Shown piece after piece: positions 49,880 to 60,789 of a DNA stretch of 64,000 nt. Origin of the DNA: Sialis fuliginosa (taxonomy: Eukaryota > Arthropoda > Insecta > Megaloptera > Sialidae). The notes under the pieces were generated by a model. That model was not told where the DNA came from and made no database searches. It saw nothing but the letters and a program-made list of their open reading frames with translations. Made by a program: the position numbers and the translations under genes. The stretch lies in assembly GCA_961205875.1 (NCBI GenBank), contig OY540820.1, positions 12,524,001 through 12,588,000 on the forward strand, read 5' to 3'. Every line of letters starts with the position of its first letter. Within the stretch, counting starts at the first letter, position 1.

Positions 49880-50035
49880 GTCGAAAAGTGACCTTACTTA
49901 ATTTGGATGAAACCAAGGTATATAAAGACAAGGTAGTCTCATTAGCTCCTTGACCAATCAGCAGCCGCGCTGGAGTTGATGTCACTTGGGGGATGTATTC
50001 AAATGCTATAAATGTATAATAGAATATCAATTACA
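49880..50035 (-). repeat. Dispersed repeat C, copy 1, with promoter-like words
   Basis: Read on the minus strand it has TGACATCAACT, then ATTGGTCAAGGAGC, GACTACCTTGTCTTTATAT and ACCTTG. The second copy, with TGACGTCAATT, GTTGGCCAAGGAGC and GACTACCTTGTCTGTATAT, lies at 55690-55870 in the same orientation. The shared part also covers TGTATAATAGAATATC and CCTTTATTTATTCTTG. Confidence 0.65.
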
Positions 50036-51320
50036 AAAAAATTCCTTTATTTATTCTTGTTTTGGTATTTTTTGATATTTTAACAACACAGACAATCAAA
50101 TAAGAATAAATTCGATATTGCAAAATCATAAAGAGCTGTCAGAATCACATAACGTATTGCCAACTTAAGAATAGTAAAAATGACGCTTCCCGAATTGACC
50201 AAATTGCTGTGACAGCTTTTTTTGGAATAAGAGCCCGGAAAGTTTCCATCTAAATTGAGGATGGAACATTCTCTTTCACGTGAAAAACAACCTCCAAAAT
50301 GGACTTTATTCCAATTTTTCTCATTTTTCATCCGAACCGCTGTTCGAAGAAAAAAAATATTACAGAAATTAAAGATTTTATATAAAATTTTACGTAGTTC
50401 TACTCTCGCAATCGTTGCTCAAAATAAAGGTTAGTTTTAAGAACGCAGTGAAAAATCGACATAACATGATTTTTCACCATAAATATTTCCAAAATAATAT
50501 AAAAAATATAATTAATTTTATAAATTTTAAGTGTGACATATTTTTTTATAATTAAAATTTTAAATGAATATTAGGTAGTGATTGAGTGACAAAGTTACTC
50601 CACAGAATTAATCTGTGTGTATTTCGACATGCTAAAATCACGTCCGTACATCAATGGTTAAAAATATAGTGCAATGAAACTTAATGGAAATAGCAACACC
50701 AACGTCGCAGAAACAAATTTGATACGACCGCGTCATAACCGGAAGTCGGGGGGCTATCAGCTGTTCACAAATGCACCTTGCTTTTACATCCACCTGGCCT
50801 TCAACATCTGAATGCATTTTTTTTACCCACACTTTTTATTGCGTTAGTGACTAGACAAGCGTTACAATTCTTTTTTATATTATGCATATAAGTATACAAT
50901 CATCCCTATACAAATATGTAAGTATAAAGTTGTGAAATACCTTTTTGTAGCCCTGGTAATAGATTTTAACAGCTTTTTTTAAAGAGATGTGTTTCAAAGA
51001 AATTGTTTTAAACACTGTAGCAGTAGAAAAAAATGTTTTAGATACAAGTTATAGAGAATATTATTATCTATAATAATTGTTGTAATCATATTTCAAATAG
51101 TGCATAACAGAAAAAAATGTTTGTAATAAAAGATGTAAAGAACGTTATTTTTTATAATTTATGTTCTATTCTTTTTTTTGTATCTTTTATGAATCGACCA
51201 AAATAATAATAATTTTAGTTTTTATTAAAAAATAATTTCAAATAATATGAAAGGTTATGACAAACACTAAAAATGTATTCTTTTCAGCATGTTTCTAAAT
51301 ATTTATTAGCTACTGAACTT
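50036..51320. other. Intergenic, no gene supported
   Basis: AT-rich sequence with two less AT-rich islands. One (50160-50340) has TTTTTTGGAATAAGAGC and TGGACTTTATTCCAATT that can partly pair. The other (50700-50830, with GCACCTTGCTTTTACATCC) has the look of a transposon fragment. Neither could be classified. Confidence 0.4.
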
Positions 51321-51456
51321 TTAGCGAACATGTGTCAATTTAGATATTAGTTTGTAATCATCCCTGGCACAGACGTTGCAGCTTTTATGGTCAATGTTAA
51401 ACGTTAATTCGAACAGAGAGTCTGGTAATCTCTTATCGTAGATGGTTGGCCGCACT
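51321..51456 (-). CDS. Orphan exon-like frame (44 residues, ends in a stop)
   Basis: On the minus strand, TGTTACAG at the right could be an acceptor. The next 136 bases are open in one frame, starting VRPTIYDKRLPDSLFELTF, then NIDHKSCNVCARDDYKL, and closing with TAA at 51321-51323. The stretch is less AT-rich than its surroundings and has a CxxC pair. The upstream intron side lacks a strong pyrimidine tract, so a worn transposase fragment is equally possible. I do not recognise the protein. Confidence 0.3.
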
Positions 51457-51655
51457 CTGTAACATCTCCAGAACGATAACAATTATTATAAGTACTAACT
51501 GCTGTAACTGCTCTACAAAAACGCTAAGCGATGTTTGGATATTTTCGAATAAAATGCATGGATTCTTTGTTACTCCGGAAAATAGAATACAGTGTAAAAA
51601 TAATATTAGAAAACGAGTGCCTACATAAGATTTCATGTTTCTGAAAGAATAGTAT

Positions 51656-52227
51656 CTACTCTCTAAAATTGGATTTGTGAGAAAACACTAATTCATAGTG
51701 AATATTCACTAATTGAAATAGTCAAAGTATATCACTACGAATTTGTGACTATTCACTACCAGTGCCGGATTAATAGTAGAGGGAATAGAGGCAAAAAAAG
51801 TGATGAATAGTGATGCATTCGGGAAGTTGGATTTTCTCTTTATATGTTCGAAGATAACTGTTTGAAAATTTGAATTTTTTTTTGCTTTTTTTAAATTATT
51901 TCTTAATTTTTTTTGAGGAGTATATAATAAAACATCACTTTTATATTTTGCATAGATAAATAAAAAATCATCACGCACATGGCAATAAGCATAACCTAAC
52001 TTCAATGTCAAATTTCATAGGTTAATTTATGAAAGAATCAAAATTAATGAAAAACGTTTATTACATATACACACTAAAAGCAGTTGAATCGTATACATTG
52101 ACTAATCGAAGTAAGAATAAATGCCGTAATGGTGCCACTTTCGAATCGAAATCACTGTTATTTTAGTGAAATTTTAAGTGACTAATTCAATTAGTGAAAT
52201 AACTACAAATTCAGTTTTAGAGAGTAG
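51656..52227. mobile_element. Inverted-repeat element interrupted by a nested hAT-like insertion
   Basis: CTACTCTCTAAAATTGG at the left and CAGTTTTAGAGAGTAG at the right are inverted, and the TCACTAATTGAAATAGTCA and TGACTAATTCAATTAGTGA blocks inside them also mirror each other. Between them, from 51760, stands CAGTGCCGGATTAATAGTAG, the start of a hAT-like element related to 34735-34860. Its far end was not located. Confidence 0.55.
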
Positions 52228-52824
52228 TAATAATAATAATGTAATGTATTTTTCTAATATTGAAGATTTAAATATTTACCATATTATACTTATCTGGAAA
52301 ACAATGAAGAAGATATTTTAATCTAAATGTAAAAAAGTAATGTGGAAAATCAAAATTTATATGTCTGTTGTATAGCAGTTTTTCTGTGTATTTTCTTTAA
52401 TTTCACCATTTAAGTTCTGATCAACTTCCATGCATTTATCTTCCCCATCTCTAACAAGTATGTTTCTATATATATTTGCTGCCTTTTATCTTTCTCTACA
52501 ATAGTTTTTTGTCTTTAAAAGTTTATGTGTGCGGATTTCACAGAATAGTTTGTTTTTGCTGTCTATTTTATGATATTTGTAGACGAGATACTTTGTTTCG
52601 TGAAAATATTTTTTGTACATTGTTGAAAGATTTTGTCATATACATTCAAATATGTAGTTCAACAGTGAATAATGATTCTATATCACAAAGAATTATTCAA
52701 ATCATTTTATATGGTAGTACTTCAAATGTTAATTTATATAAAAACATCGAAAATTGTCATATGTTTTTTTTAGTATTTATTATAAAAGAATATGAATGAA
52801 ACTTATATCATTCGAAAAGTACTA

Positions 52825-52883
52825 TCCCATATATGTGCACAAAAAAAAATCAAGTGTGTATGTTGCCGTTAAGGCGGGTAAAA
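52825..52883 (+). repeat. Direct repeat D, copy 1
   Basis: ATGTGCACAAAAAAAAATCA followed by GTGTGTATGTTGCCGTTAAG and GCGGGTAAAAT. Copy 2 at 53097-53153 is in the same orientation, 215 bases further on. The pair brackets a segment with GCGCCACCAAGCGG. Confidence 0.65.
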
Positions 52884-53096
52884 TAAAGTTAACATACATA
52901 CATGATTTCCCCCCCTCGCATCGTTCAACAGTATAGAAATACTCCTAGCGCCACCAAGCGGTAAAAATAAATAATTTTGGGTTTCTGTCAAACTAAGAGA
53001 ATGCGTATAGAGATTTAAATTCGCGTTAAAATCAATTGCAGTATTTTATTTGAAATTTTTTGTTGTAATAGCAAGTTAGGTTAAATTAGGTACTGT

Positions 53097-53153
53097 GCCA
53101 TAGATGTGCAAAAAAATATCATGTGTGTATGTTGCCGTTAAGGCGGGTAAAAT
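53097..53153 (+). repeat. Direct repeat D, copy 2
   Basis: ATGTGCAAAAAAATATCATG followed by TGTGTATGTTGCCGTTAAGG and CGGGTAAAAT; the last 35 bases are identical to copy 1. The sequence then continues TATTGGTCGAATTTCGACCA, which is itself a short palindrome (GGTCGAATTTCGACC). Confidence 0.65.
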
Positions 53154-53784
53154 ATTGGTCGAATTTCGACCATAAGCGATACGTGTATTAATGAATTGTT
53201 AATTATTATATAAATTCTAGAAATACTCTGTTTGGCTTCTGATTGGCTCATTTCTTCACGTCAAATATAATTATATACATATTTTTTATGATCTTGAATA
53301 CATGTAAAAAGTACCTAAGGTTTGTTTTGATTAATTTAGAGAATTATTTTACTTATAAGTCATTATAGGAGCTATTGTTGTAGTTGGATATAAAGTTAAT
53401 ATTTTCTGTTATAAAAAATATACATTCACAACCTTTTAAGAGGCTTAAAGACTTATGTAAATAATAGGGCTTATAGATAATCTAATATACAAGGGGAAAT
53501 ATTATGAATTTTTATTACCAGGAGATTATAAACTTGCTGACACTAGAAATACGAAATGCTTATCTTAAATTATTTTGCACAAACTTATATTAAATGCGCA
53601 GCAGAAGAATACAATTTATTTTAAGTAAAAAATGCACGTATGACTAAAGTAAAAATACATTTTTTTGCGCAATACTGAAATTTGATTTAAATTTTTTTTG
53701 TATCAGATATTTTGTTATTATTAGAAAATAACTAATCATGTTTGTACTTAATTCAACTATATATTTCAAAAATCCTAAACAATA

Positions 53785-53825
53785 ATTCCGTAGTCCACGC
53801 GAGCGAAGCCGCGGGTACAGCTAGT
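53785..53825 (+). mobile_element. Helitron 3' end
   Basis: CACGCGAGCGAAGCCGCGGG can fold into a short GC hairpin (with the very stable GCGAAGC core), and CTAGT closes the element ten bases later at 53821-53825. Hairpin plus CTRRT is the Helitron 3' signature, and this exact style of end is widespread in insects. The 5' TC end was not found, so the length of the element is unknown; repeat pair D upstream may belong to it. Confidence 0.6.
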
Positions 53826-54056
53826 ATATAGTATAAGAAAAGTAAAATATTTACATATAAAAATGATATTATGAAAGTTTGCAGATATAATATGGTAAAA
53901 TATTAACCACTCCTGTTTATAATTATACCAAGTTAAATTTACGACGAAAAAGAAAAAAGAAGTAGATTATAAGAGTACAAGAGTACTACCACCGTAAGAA
54001 CTTCTCGGTTTTCAAGAGACGATTTTAAGCTGGCCACAAAACTCTTGACGGATTAA

Positions 54057-54277
54057 AAACAAAGAGAGCAAACACAATGAATATAATATACATATATATC
54101 TCTCTTTGTTTAGTACACGTCAATATTATATGTTGTATTAAGGCGTATATAAAACAAAGAGAACACACACTACATACATAACACATATATGATATCCTCT
54201 TTGTCAACAATACTTTAGATTAAAAACAAAGAGAAAAAATACGGTATTTATGATACAGATATAATGCCCTCTTTGTT
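54057..54277. repeat. Array of three 55-nt hairpins
   Basis: The words AACAAAGAGA and TCTCTTTGTT alternate three times: 54058 with 54110, 54152 with 54205 and 54225 with 54277 (outer limits). Each pair encloses about 35 AT-rich bases and each hairpin is 54-56 bases. Units 1 and 3 share the longer leader GATTAAAAACAAAGAGA. The loops have no similarity to each other beyond base composition. Confidence 0.6.
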
Positions 54278-54612
54278 TGACACACTGATTTGACAGTGTA
54301 GGGCGTACTAGTTCCGGCGGAAGTGAGTGCTTACGTGCGGACACAGATTCCATTGTTTGTGTTTGATTTTATGCTCAAGAAAAGACACCGATCTTAGAGG
54401 GTTCGATTCTTCGTCAGCATTAAACCGTTTAGCTGTATATATTACTGACAACTTCTATTCTTCAGTCTTCATATAAAATCACACGTCCGTTTAGTTTTAT
54501 GAGGGGTTCATTTACTATAACGTTTAAGTCCACGTTTTATCGGTTTACAAGAGTACTTGATTAGTGAAAAACTTTTCGAAAATTAAAATATCCTTCATAT
54601 ATCATTTATATA

Positions 54613-55191
54613 CAGGGGTCGAAACAAGTTCAGTGTTCAAAAATACTGATTTTACTGACACAGAAATCTAAAAATACTGACTTTTACTGACTATCTGAAT
54701 CGACTTAAAAAATGTAGGTATTATGTATTAAAAAAATACTTGTATAATTATTGGCCTTCACAATCCCCATAGCCAACCCTTACTACCTTTTTATTATGTT
54801 CATAACAAAAGTAACAAACATTACAATTAATTTTTGTTAATTTTTCTCACCGAACTTGGCATAGCCAGTGCTAGAGTGAGATTATGTTGTTTATATTTTC
54901 ACGTATACATACGTTACAATTATGTCATAAAATATCTTCTAAAAGTTGGTAATAAACAATACACATAAGTAAACAAAATAGAACATTATTTATAATTTGA
55001 ATATATTTTCCACGGTATTGTGTCGTTTTGAAGTCAAATAGTGAGTTTTTTTCACGATAAATAGGGCTCCGATGTGAAAACTTTGTGTTCCAAACCCAAA
55101 AAACTGACAAAACTGACCATTTTTCCAAAAAACTGACTTTAACTGACCGGGTTATAAAAAACTGACTTTTACTGATCAGTTTTGACCCCTG
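54613..55191. mobile_element. hAT-type element with ACTGACTTTTACTGA subrepeats
   Basis: CAGGGGTCGAAACAAGTTCA at the left is mirrored by TGATCAGTTTTGACCCCTG at the right. AACTGACTTT(A/T)ACTGA words recur near both ends, like transposase-binding subrepeats. The 579-bp body has no recognisable transposase. ATATA abuts both sides, but no clean 8-bp duplication is left. Confidence 0.75.
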
Positions 55192-55249
55192 ATATACCAA
55201 TGAGAAGCAAGTTTTTATGAATATATGACTACAGCAACAGAAAAACTAA

Positions 55250-55546
55250 TGTCCGGTATTATAAAGAAGCTCGCAAATTTGCTAGCTTGCAAGCACTCTC
55301 AAATGGGGTATTAATTCTGTACTAATATCTAACAATAAGGATTAGCTATGGAATTTAGAGCAGTGATACTTCAACTAATTGTAACACAGTTGGCGACTTT
55401 GACTGTACAAAATAATTTTCATAATATGCGCGAAAATTGTCAAAAATTTCATAAAACTTAAAGAGAACTGTTAGATACGTTTGAAACCTCATTTGGAAGT
55501 GTTTGCAAGCTAGCAAATTTTGCTAGCTCGTTTATAATACCGGACA
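55250..55546. mobile_element. Harbinger-type MITE, copy 3 (TAA duplication)
   Basis: TGTCCGGTATTATAAAG at the left and TTTATAATACCGGACA at the right, with TAA at 55247-55249 and 55547-55549. The inner ends carry GCAAATTTGCTAGCTTGCAA and its complement. These ends are the best preserved of the three copies. A lone TTTATAATACCGGG at about 58089 may be a further broken end. Confidence 0.85.
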
Positions 55547-55689
55547 TAATGCTTTTTTATGTTTGTAAAAAATATATATTATTACTAAAAATCGCCCATA
55601 GAACGAAAAGTTCTGTATAGGGTGTTACAGATTGTCGGAAATTATAAATATAAGCAAAAAAGTATAATTGACATGAATCCGCAAACCAA

Positions 55690-55870
55690 AAAGATTAGTC
55701 AAGTTTCAAGGTATATACAGACAAGGTAGTCTCATCAGCTCCTTGGCCAACCAGCGTTTACGCGGGAATTGACGTCACTACGAAGACATATTCAAATGTT
55801 ATGAATGTATAATAGAATATCTATTATAAAAAAGTCCTTTATTTATTCTTGCACAGCCGCCATTTTGAAA
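55690..55870 (-). repeat. Dispersed repeat C, copy 2, with promoter-like words
   Basis: See the copy at 49880-50035. Here the CRE-like word is the full TGACGTCA, and the TATA-like word is TGTATATACC 60 bases downstream on the minus strand. The shared region runs into CCTTTATTTATTCTTG and then diverges. Confidence 0.65.
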
Positions 55871-56220
55871 TTAATCGCTTCAAAAAAATGTTTGTATACA
55901 GTCACTGATATGTATAATAAATACTCTTTATTGGAATCTCGATTTATTTTGTAGCATTTCTGAAAAAAAAATCCTAAAAAAGCCTATTTTTTCAGCCTCT
56001 AGAGTGACCTAACCCCTTAAGTGTACGGTAACCTCCGCCGCTCCCCTAATACCGGGAATAGGACCAAAATGAATTGTGATTAATACCTGTTTCACATTAA
56101 AAAGAACCCGTTCTAATTCGTATCACACAAAATGTAAACTCTGAAATAACAACAACGATGTGAAAAACAAAACACTACTGTTATTACGTTTACACGAATC
56201 GCGTGGTTTGTAATTTACAG

Positions 56221-56295
56221 TACAAAGGAGCAATTGAGTCTGAGATGTACCGGACCATTAGCATGTCAGTGTCTGGTCACGCCGTGAATCTCTTC
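56221..56295 (+). CDS. Orphan exon-like frame (25 codons)
   Basis: TTTACAG precedes and GTAAGT follows exactly 75 bases that are open only in frame 1, reading YKGAIESEMYRTISMSVSGH and then AVNLF. The base composition is clearly less AT-rich than the flanks, and both splice sites are good. It would be a phase 0-0 internal exon of a plus-strand gene. I do not recognise the peptide; it may belong to the same gene as 61554-61710. Confidence 0.35.
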
Positions 56296-56469
56296 GTAAG
56301 TGATAATTCTACTAACATGCATGTGTAATTATGCACTGTTGTTGTTGTTCGTTACTTTTTAAAAGTCGGGCTTGATTAACATTTACGTGTAAGTAACTAT
56401 ATGCTTCTTTAAGGAGGTTGGGTAGTTACGTCAAACCAGTAGGAATAAGTTGAAACACAGTTGTTTAAG

Positions 56470-56830
56470 GGGACAGACCCAGTTAGAATTTTGAAAAAAT
56501 CAATTATTTTTGCATTTTCTTAAAGTAGAATATTTCAAAAGTATTCTCTGAAAATTTCAGACAAATGTCCTGTCCATAAACGATTCAGTGTAAGTTCTAA
56601 AAAAAAATTATCTGCATGCAAATCGTACTCAAAACTTGAAACGCGTTTTTCTCGAAACCATGAGAACGGCTTTGCCGATTGGTTTGAAATTTTTCTCACT
56701 TATTCTATACATAATTGTCCTCAGGATGAACGAAGGATTTTTTTGGACGATTATTATTTTTTTTATAGCCGAAAATGCGAGTGAAATTTTAGTCGAATAA
56801 AGAATTTTGACTTTCAATATCCGCCATTTT
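56470..56830. repeat. Insect-type repeat with AACGGCTTTGCCGATTGG motif
   Basis: TCTCGAAACCATGAGAACGG leads into CTTTGCCGATTGGTTTGAAA and TTTTTCTCACTTATTCTATA. Strings of this kind (generic CGAGAACGGCTxxxCCGATTxG) are a recurrent part of insect non-autonomous repeats. No borders were found. Confidence 0.4.
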
Positions 56831-57129
56831 GTGAAAATTATAAATTTTTCAAATACCTTCGTTTATCCCGAGCATTATGTCATTAGCTAATGATCCCTTT
56901 TGTTTTTGTTTTATTTCAGATGATCTAGTGACGAGCAGCAGTGATCACGGTAAAACACTTTTTTTTATGTTTTGCTTTTTCGCCGTATCCGAAGCTATTT
57001 TTTGGTCTCCAATTTCAACATTTCTACTTGATCTTAATGGTTCAGTTCAAAACAAACACTTCTGTGTCTGTTTGTCTGAACGGGTTTTTAGTGAAACTTT
57101 ATTAGTTGAGTCTGATTTGTAAATGACAT

Positions 57130-58700
57130 TTTTTTTTTTTTGAAAAAAAAAAAAAAAATTTTCTCGAAAACTATAAATTTTTAGAATTAATATTTGGTCA
57201 GGTTGAAAGTTACATAGAATGTGACTTCAAAAAAAAACATCGTGCTTACCCGGCTATAGCCTTTTCTATAAGCAATGTGCAATTAACTGGAAAATGTTTT
57301 TGATCGTATTTATTACTACTCTAAAAATTACTTAAATAGTTATTTTTTTTGTAAAAAAACTTGCATACAATAAAATAATAAAGTTTTACTTAAAAGTAAT
57401 AACAAGACTTTCTACAATATCGACTATAACATTTAATACCCTATAAAAACACACTCCATAATACTGTTCCCTAAAAAACAGCGTTCTGTAATAAATACCT
57501 AAAACAACCCTTTTCTTCTAGTGTCCCACACATACACACACGCATACACCTACACACACCCACAATTATATATATCCAGATGTTCCGTTTTGCCGGCTGT
57601 CACAATCCATAGTAGTAACCCCTCCCTCTTCAAACCGCCTTCCTTTCAACCACCCTACACGCAGCGCCCTTGCAAAACAACCCTTAGACCGTACACCTGT
57701 TGAATTAAAACTTATACTCTACGGACCAGAGTTAGTTAATATATACACTGTTAAAAAAGACAGTTATTGTTATGATGATAAGAAAAAATACTTTATCATT
57801 TAGTGTGTGATTATGATAGAACTTTTGAGGCTTCTGCAGTTATTATTAACCCATTAATGCCCGCCGTATACACCTCATTTTATAATTCGTGTTGCTTTCT
57901 ATAGATATTACTTCACAATATTTCCTTACCCCCCTCTCCACCTCTTCCAAAATTCAGTAAACGTTCTTTAACTTAATAATTATGGGTGATATGTAAAAAT
58001 TCAATAGCTAAAATCCATAGACTACATATCAAGAGTAACTGAAAGACCTCGTATAAAGATTTTGGTTTGCCTTTTCTTGTGATTAAATTATTTATAATAC
58101 CGGGTTGAAAATATACATAAATTAATTATATTTTCAAATAAAGCTATGAACATTGCGATTGTTAACTATTTTTGTATGCCCAGTAATTCCGAAACAGTTC
58201 CTCCGAAAACCTGCATTAAAATATTGGAGGTCGTGCAGCTTGGAAAATTTTTAGATAAGTATTAATCTGACAAAAATATGTATGGGATCTTTTTTGTTGA
58301 AATAAAATGGAAAAAAATGATTTCTTTACCCTTCCACTACTCGAAGGGAAGGGTGTCAACCTCGTTGGAAGGGGGATTACTAGTCTGACCTTGGGTTGTA
58401 TAAAGCAAAATTAATCACGATTAGTTAATCAGTTGTTTTAAAACCCTTATTACGTTCATTCTAAAAAACAATCACATTTATGATAAATTTTATAAGGTAA
58501 AAAATGATCATGTTTAGTGAATTGTTCATTTACAAATCGAAATTAAGTTCAGAATTATGCAACCCAGGGTGAATTTCGTAAATTTTATCGACTTGGCGCC
58601 TGGTCTAAAAGTAAAATTATCGAAATAAATTACTATAATGTATTTTCATATAAATATAAATAAAATTTATGATAAGAAAAACATAAAAAAATCTACACAC
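57130..58700. other. Intergenic, low complexity
   Basis: It contains T- and A-runs at 57128-57160, a CA-rich stretch at 57525-57570, and C-rich strings at 57600-57670. No supported gene. CATTTAATACCC and TTTATAATACCGGG words hint at further MITE pieces. Confidence 0.4.
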
Positions 58701-58708
58701 ATTTAATT

Positions 58709-58807
58709 TTACAGACTTTCCCTATCTCGATTTTCTTCCATCGCTAACTTTTCTTTCGTAACATATTCTCTACGAACAGTTTGCATCTGACGTAATAAAA
58801 ACAACAC
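58709..58807 (-). CDS. Orphan last-exon-like frame (32 residues)
   Basis: On the minus strand TTTTACTTTTAG is followed by 33 codons, VLFLLRQMQTVRREYVTKEK then LAMEENRDRESL and a TAA. The hydrophobic start and the charged, helical tail look like the C terminus of a small membrane protein. An in-frame TAG directly before the acceptor shows the frame must begin there. It may join the possible first exon at 60790-60889 through an exon I did not find, because the phases (1 and 0) do not match directly. Not recognised. Confidence 0.35.
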   Translation of the reverse strand: MLFLLRQMQTVRREYVTKEKLAMEENRDRESL

Positions 58808-59240
58808 CTAAAAGTAAAACCGTGATGAATTTTGGGTAATAAAACGGGCGGTCGTAAAAACCTAACCTATTAAAAATAGCATCAATGTAAATAAAATGAG
58901 TAAACGAAATAAAAATCGGAAAGTCATAAAAGTAAGGAAGATTATGTAATTTCTTAACCCATGTGTCATTTAATTAGATTTAATAAAAGAAAACGCGATA
59001 TGTTTTTCTTCTATTTCTGTCGCTGCATTAAAATTCTATTCTGATCAATTAACTGAATTCATTTTTAATTTCCGGTATAGTTACGTAAAATTGTTGGTGG
59101 TAATTAGGGTTGTTTGGGATATAACTAATCGATTACGGATACGTATAAGGATATTTTGTTTCCTTGGTTTTGGTTTCGGATACGAATTTTTATAACTTAC
59201 ATTCGTATTTGTTTTTCCCGTAGGTCAATATCTAATAGAC

Positions 59241-59425
59241 CAGTGGTTCTTAACCTAGGATTCGTGGATATCTGGGGGGCCGTTGAACTTTTGCCGGGGG
59301 TCCGTGAAACATGTTTGGCATAAATTAAAGTACTTTTACATTTCTATTTACAAGTGATTAATTAGTATCTTTTCTATAATTGTTCAAAAGAGGGTCCCTA
59401 GACCATATAAGTTTAAGAACCGCTG
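59241..59425. mobile_element. hAT-type MITE, CAGTGGTTCTTAACC ends
   Basis: CAGTGGTTCTTAACCTAGG at the left and the complement of CAGCGGTTCTTAAACTTAT at the right are classic hAT ends. AATAGAC abuts both sides (59234-59240, 59426-59432), a seven-base remainder of the 8-bp duplication. The body is 185 bp with GGGGGTCCGTGAAAC and GGGTCCCTAGACC inside. Confidence 0.85.
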
Positions 59426-60789
59426 AATAGACTATTTAATGTTATAGTTTGTTTACACGCTTAAACAATTTGTGCAAATTGGACTGTGTTAATCGATTTG
59501 TGCAAATTGTCATAGCGTTTTGCGCAAGCCAAAAAGTTTGGCTTGCGCAAAATCTGTCCTTGTCAGAAAATTAAACTGATGTTGGTGCATGCACTGAATA
59601 TGTAAACGATGTTTAAACATTTTGTATGCACATTTTGATATATGTATGTAGTTTATATTTTTGAAACAAGTTTGTACTATGGGCTTCAGAAGTCGTCTGC
59701 CATCCTAAAGGTCACAATCGCTTGTAACAGATTTAAAAATATTAAGACAAACATCATCAGTTATCTTTTTCTAGGGTGGAGCTTATGTAGTTAGTTACAT
59801 CATTTTACATAAATAAAAACATAAATATACGTCCATTTCATTAATTAATTTTACATCAAAATTAACATATTCAAATACTAAAATTCGCAATTTTTTTAAA
59901 GTATGTTGAATACTTATAAATTCATTTAAAATGGTTCAAAGTATACCTCTGAATTTTGGTAAGTCAAAAGGTTCCGTAGTTGCAGAATTATAGACGATCA
60001 AAAAGATTGACCCAGATTGTATGCGATGAAAAAATAGGTGTGTACTTCGAAGGGTAATCTCGTCAAGTTCTGGTTCTAAGAGATTGTCAATAATTCGTAT
60101 TTTAACATGGTTCAAATTTTATATATGTACATATAAAGATTTTTTTTAATATAAAAATAGAAATTCAAACTTGTAAAATATGGGAGTTAGTTATTTCGAA
60201 TTCTGAATATTCTTATAATTATCCAAGACGTCTAAACGGTTATTTGTTAGCCCCCCCCTCCCATCCTAACTTACGCTAGCAACATTATTATCACTGCCAC
60301 ATTGAGAAATAGTGTTTATTATAACAACGTATCCCGGCCGCACAAAAACATCCCCTCTAACAGATTAATTATACGAAAACAATAAATTAGATGGCGTGGA
60401 TTTGTTCTAATGTCACTTTTTTCATTAAGCAGAAATTAGGTACCCAATGTTTAAGGGGTAAACACATTCTGCAGGATGTACTTCCTGCAATGCGGGCTAA
60501 TATACTAAATCCAAACTTTCTCGTCTCTATTTCTTTATCCTCCTACAGTGGCGTCGTCGAAAAAAAACCATTTTTAGAAATCTTAAGAAATTTTTGTTTT
60601 GGAAATAAAAAGTATTTTTTTCATTATTGTGATTTTTAAAATATTAAAAATTGATGATTAATACAAAAAGTGAAAATAATTATTTAAATATTGAAAAAAA
60701 CCAACCTAATATGTAATTATTTTAAAAAGAGTATTTTTTGTATAACAGCATAAAATAATTGTAAAATATTTATTAAATCATAATTTTAC

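Noticed and set aside
54925-55200. 91-codon minus-strand open frame
   Set aside because: It lies inside a hAT-type element with subterminal repeats and runs into its inverted end; it does not resemble a transposase.
56920-56949. 30-base micro-exon between a good acceptor and GTAAAA
   Set aside because: Joined to the exon-like frame at 56221-56295 it brings an immediate stop in phase, and no other partner was found.
57521-57703. 60-codon frame rich in His, Thr and Pro
   Set aside because: It comes from a CA-rich low-complexity stretch and has no coding-like features.
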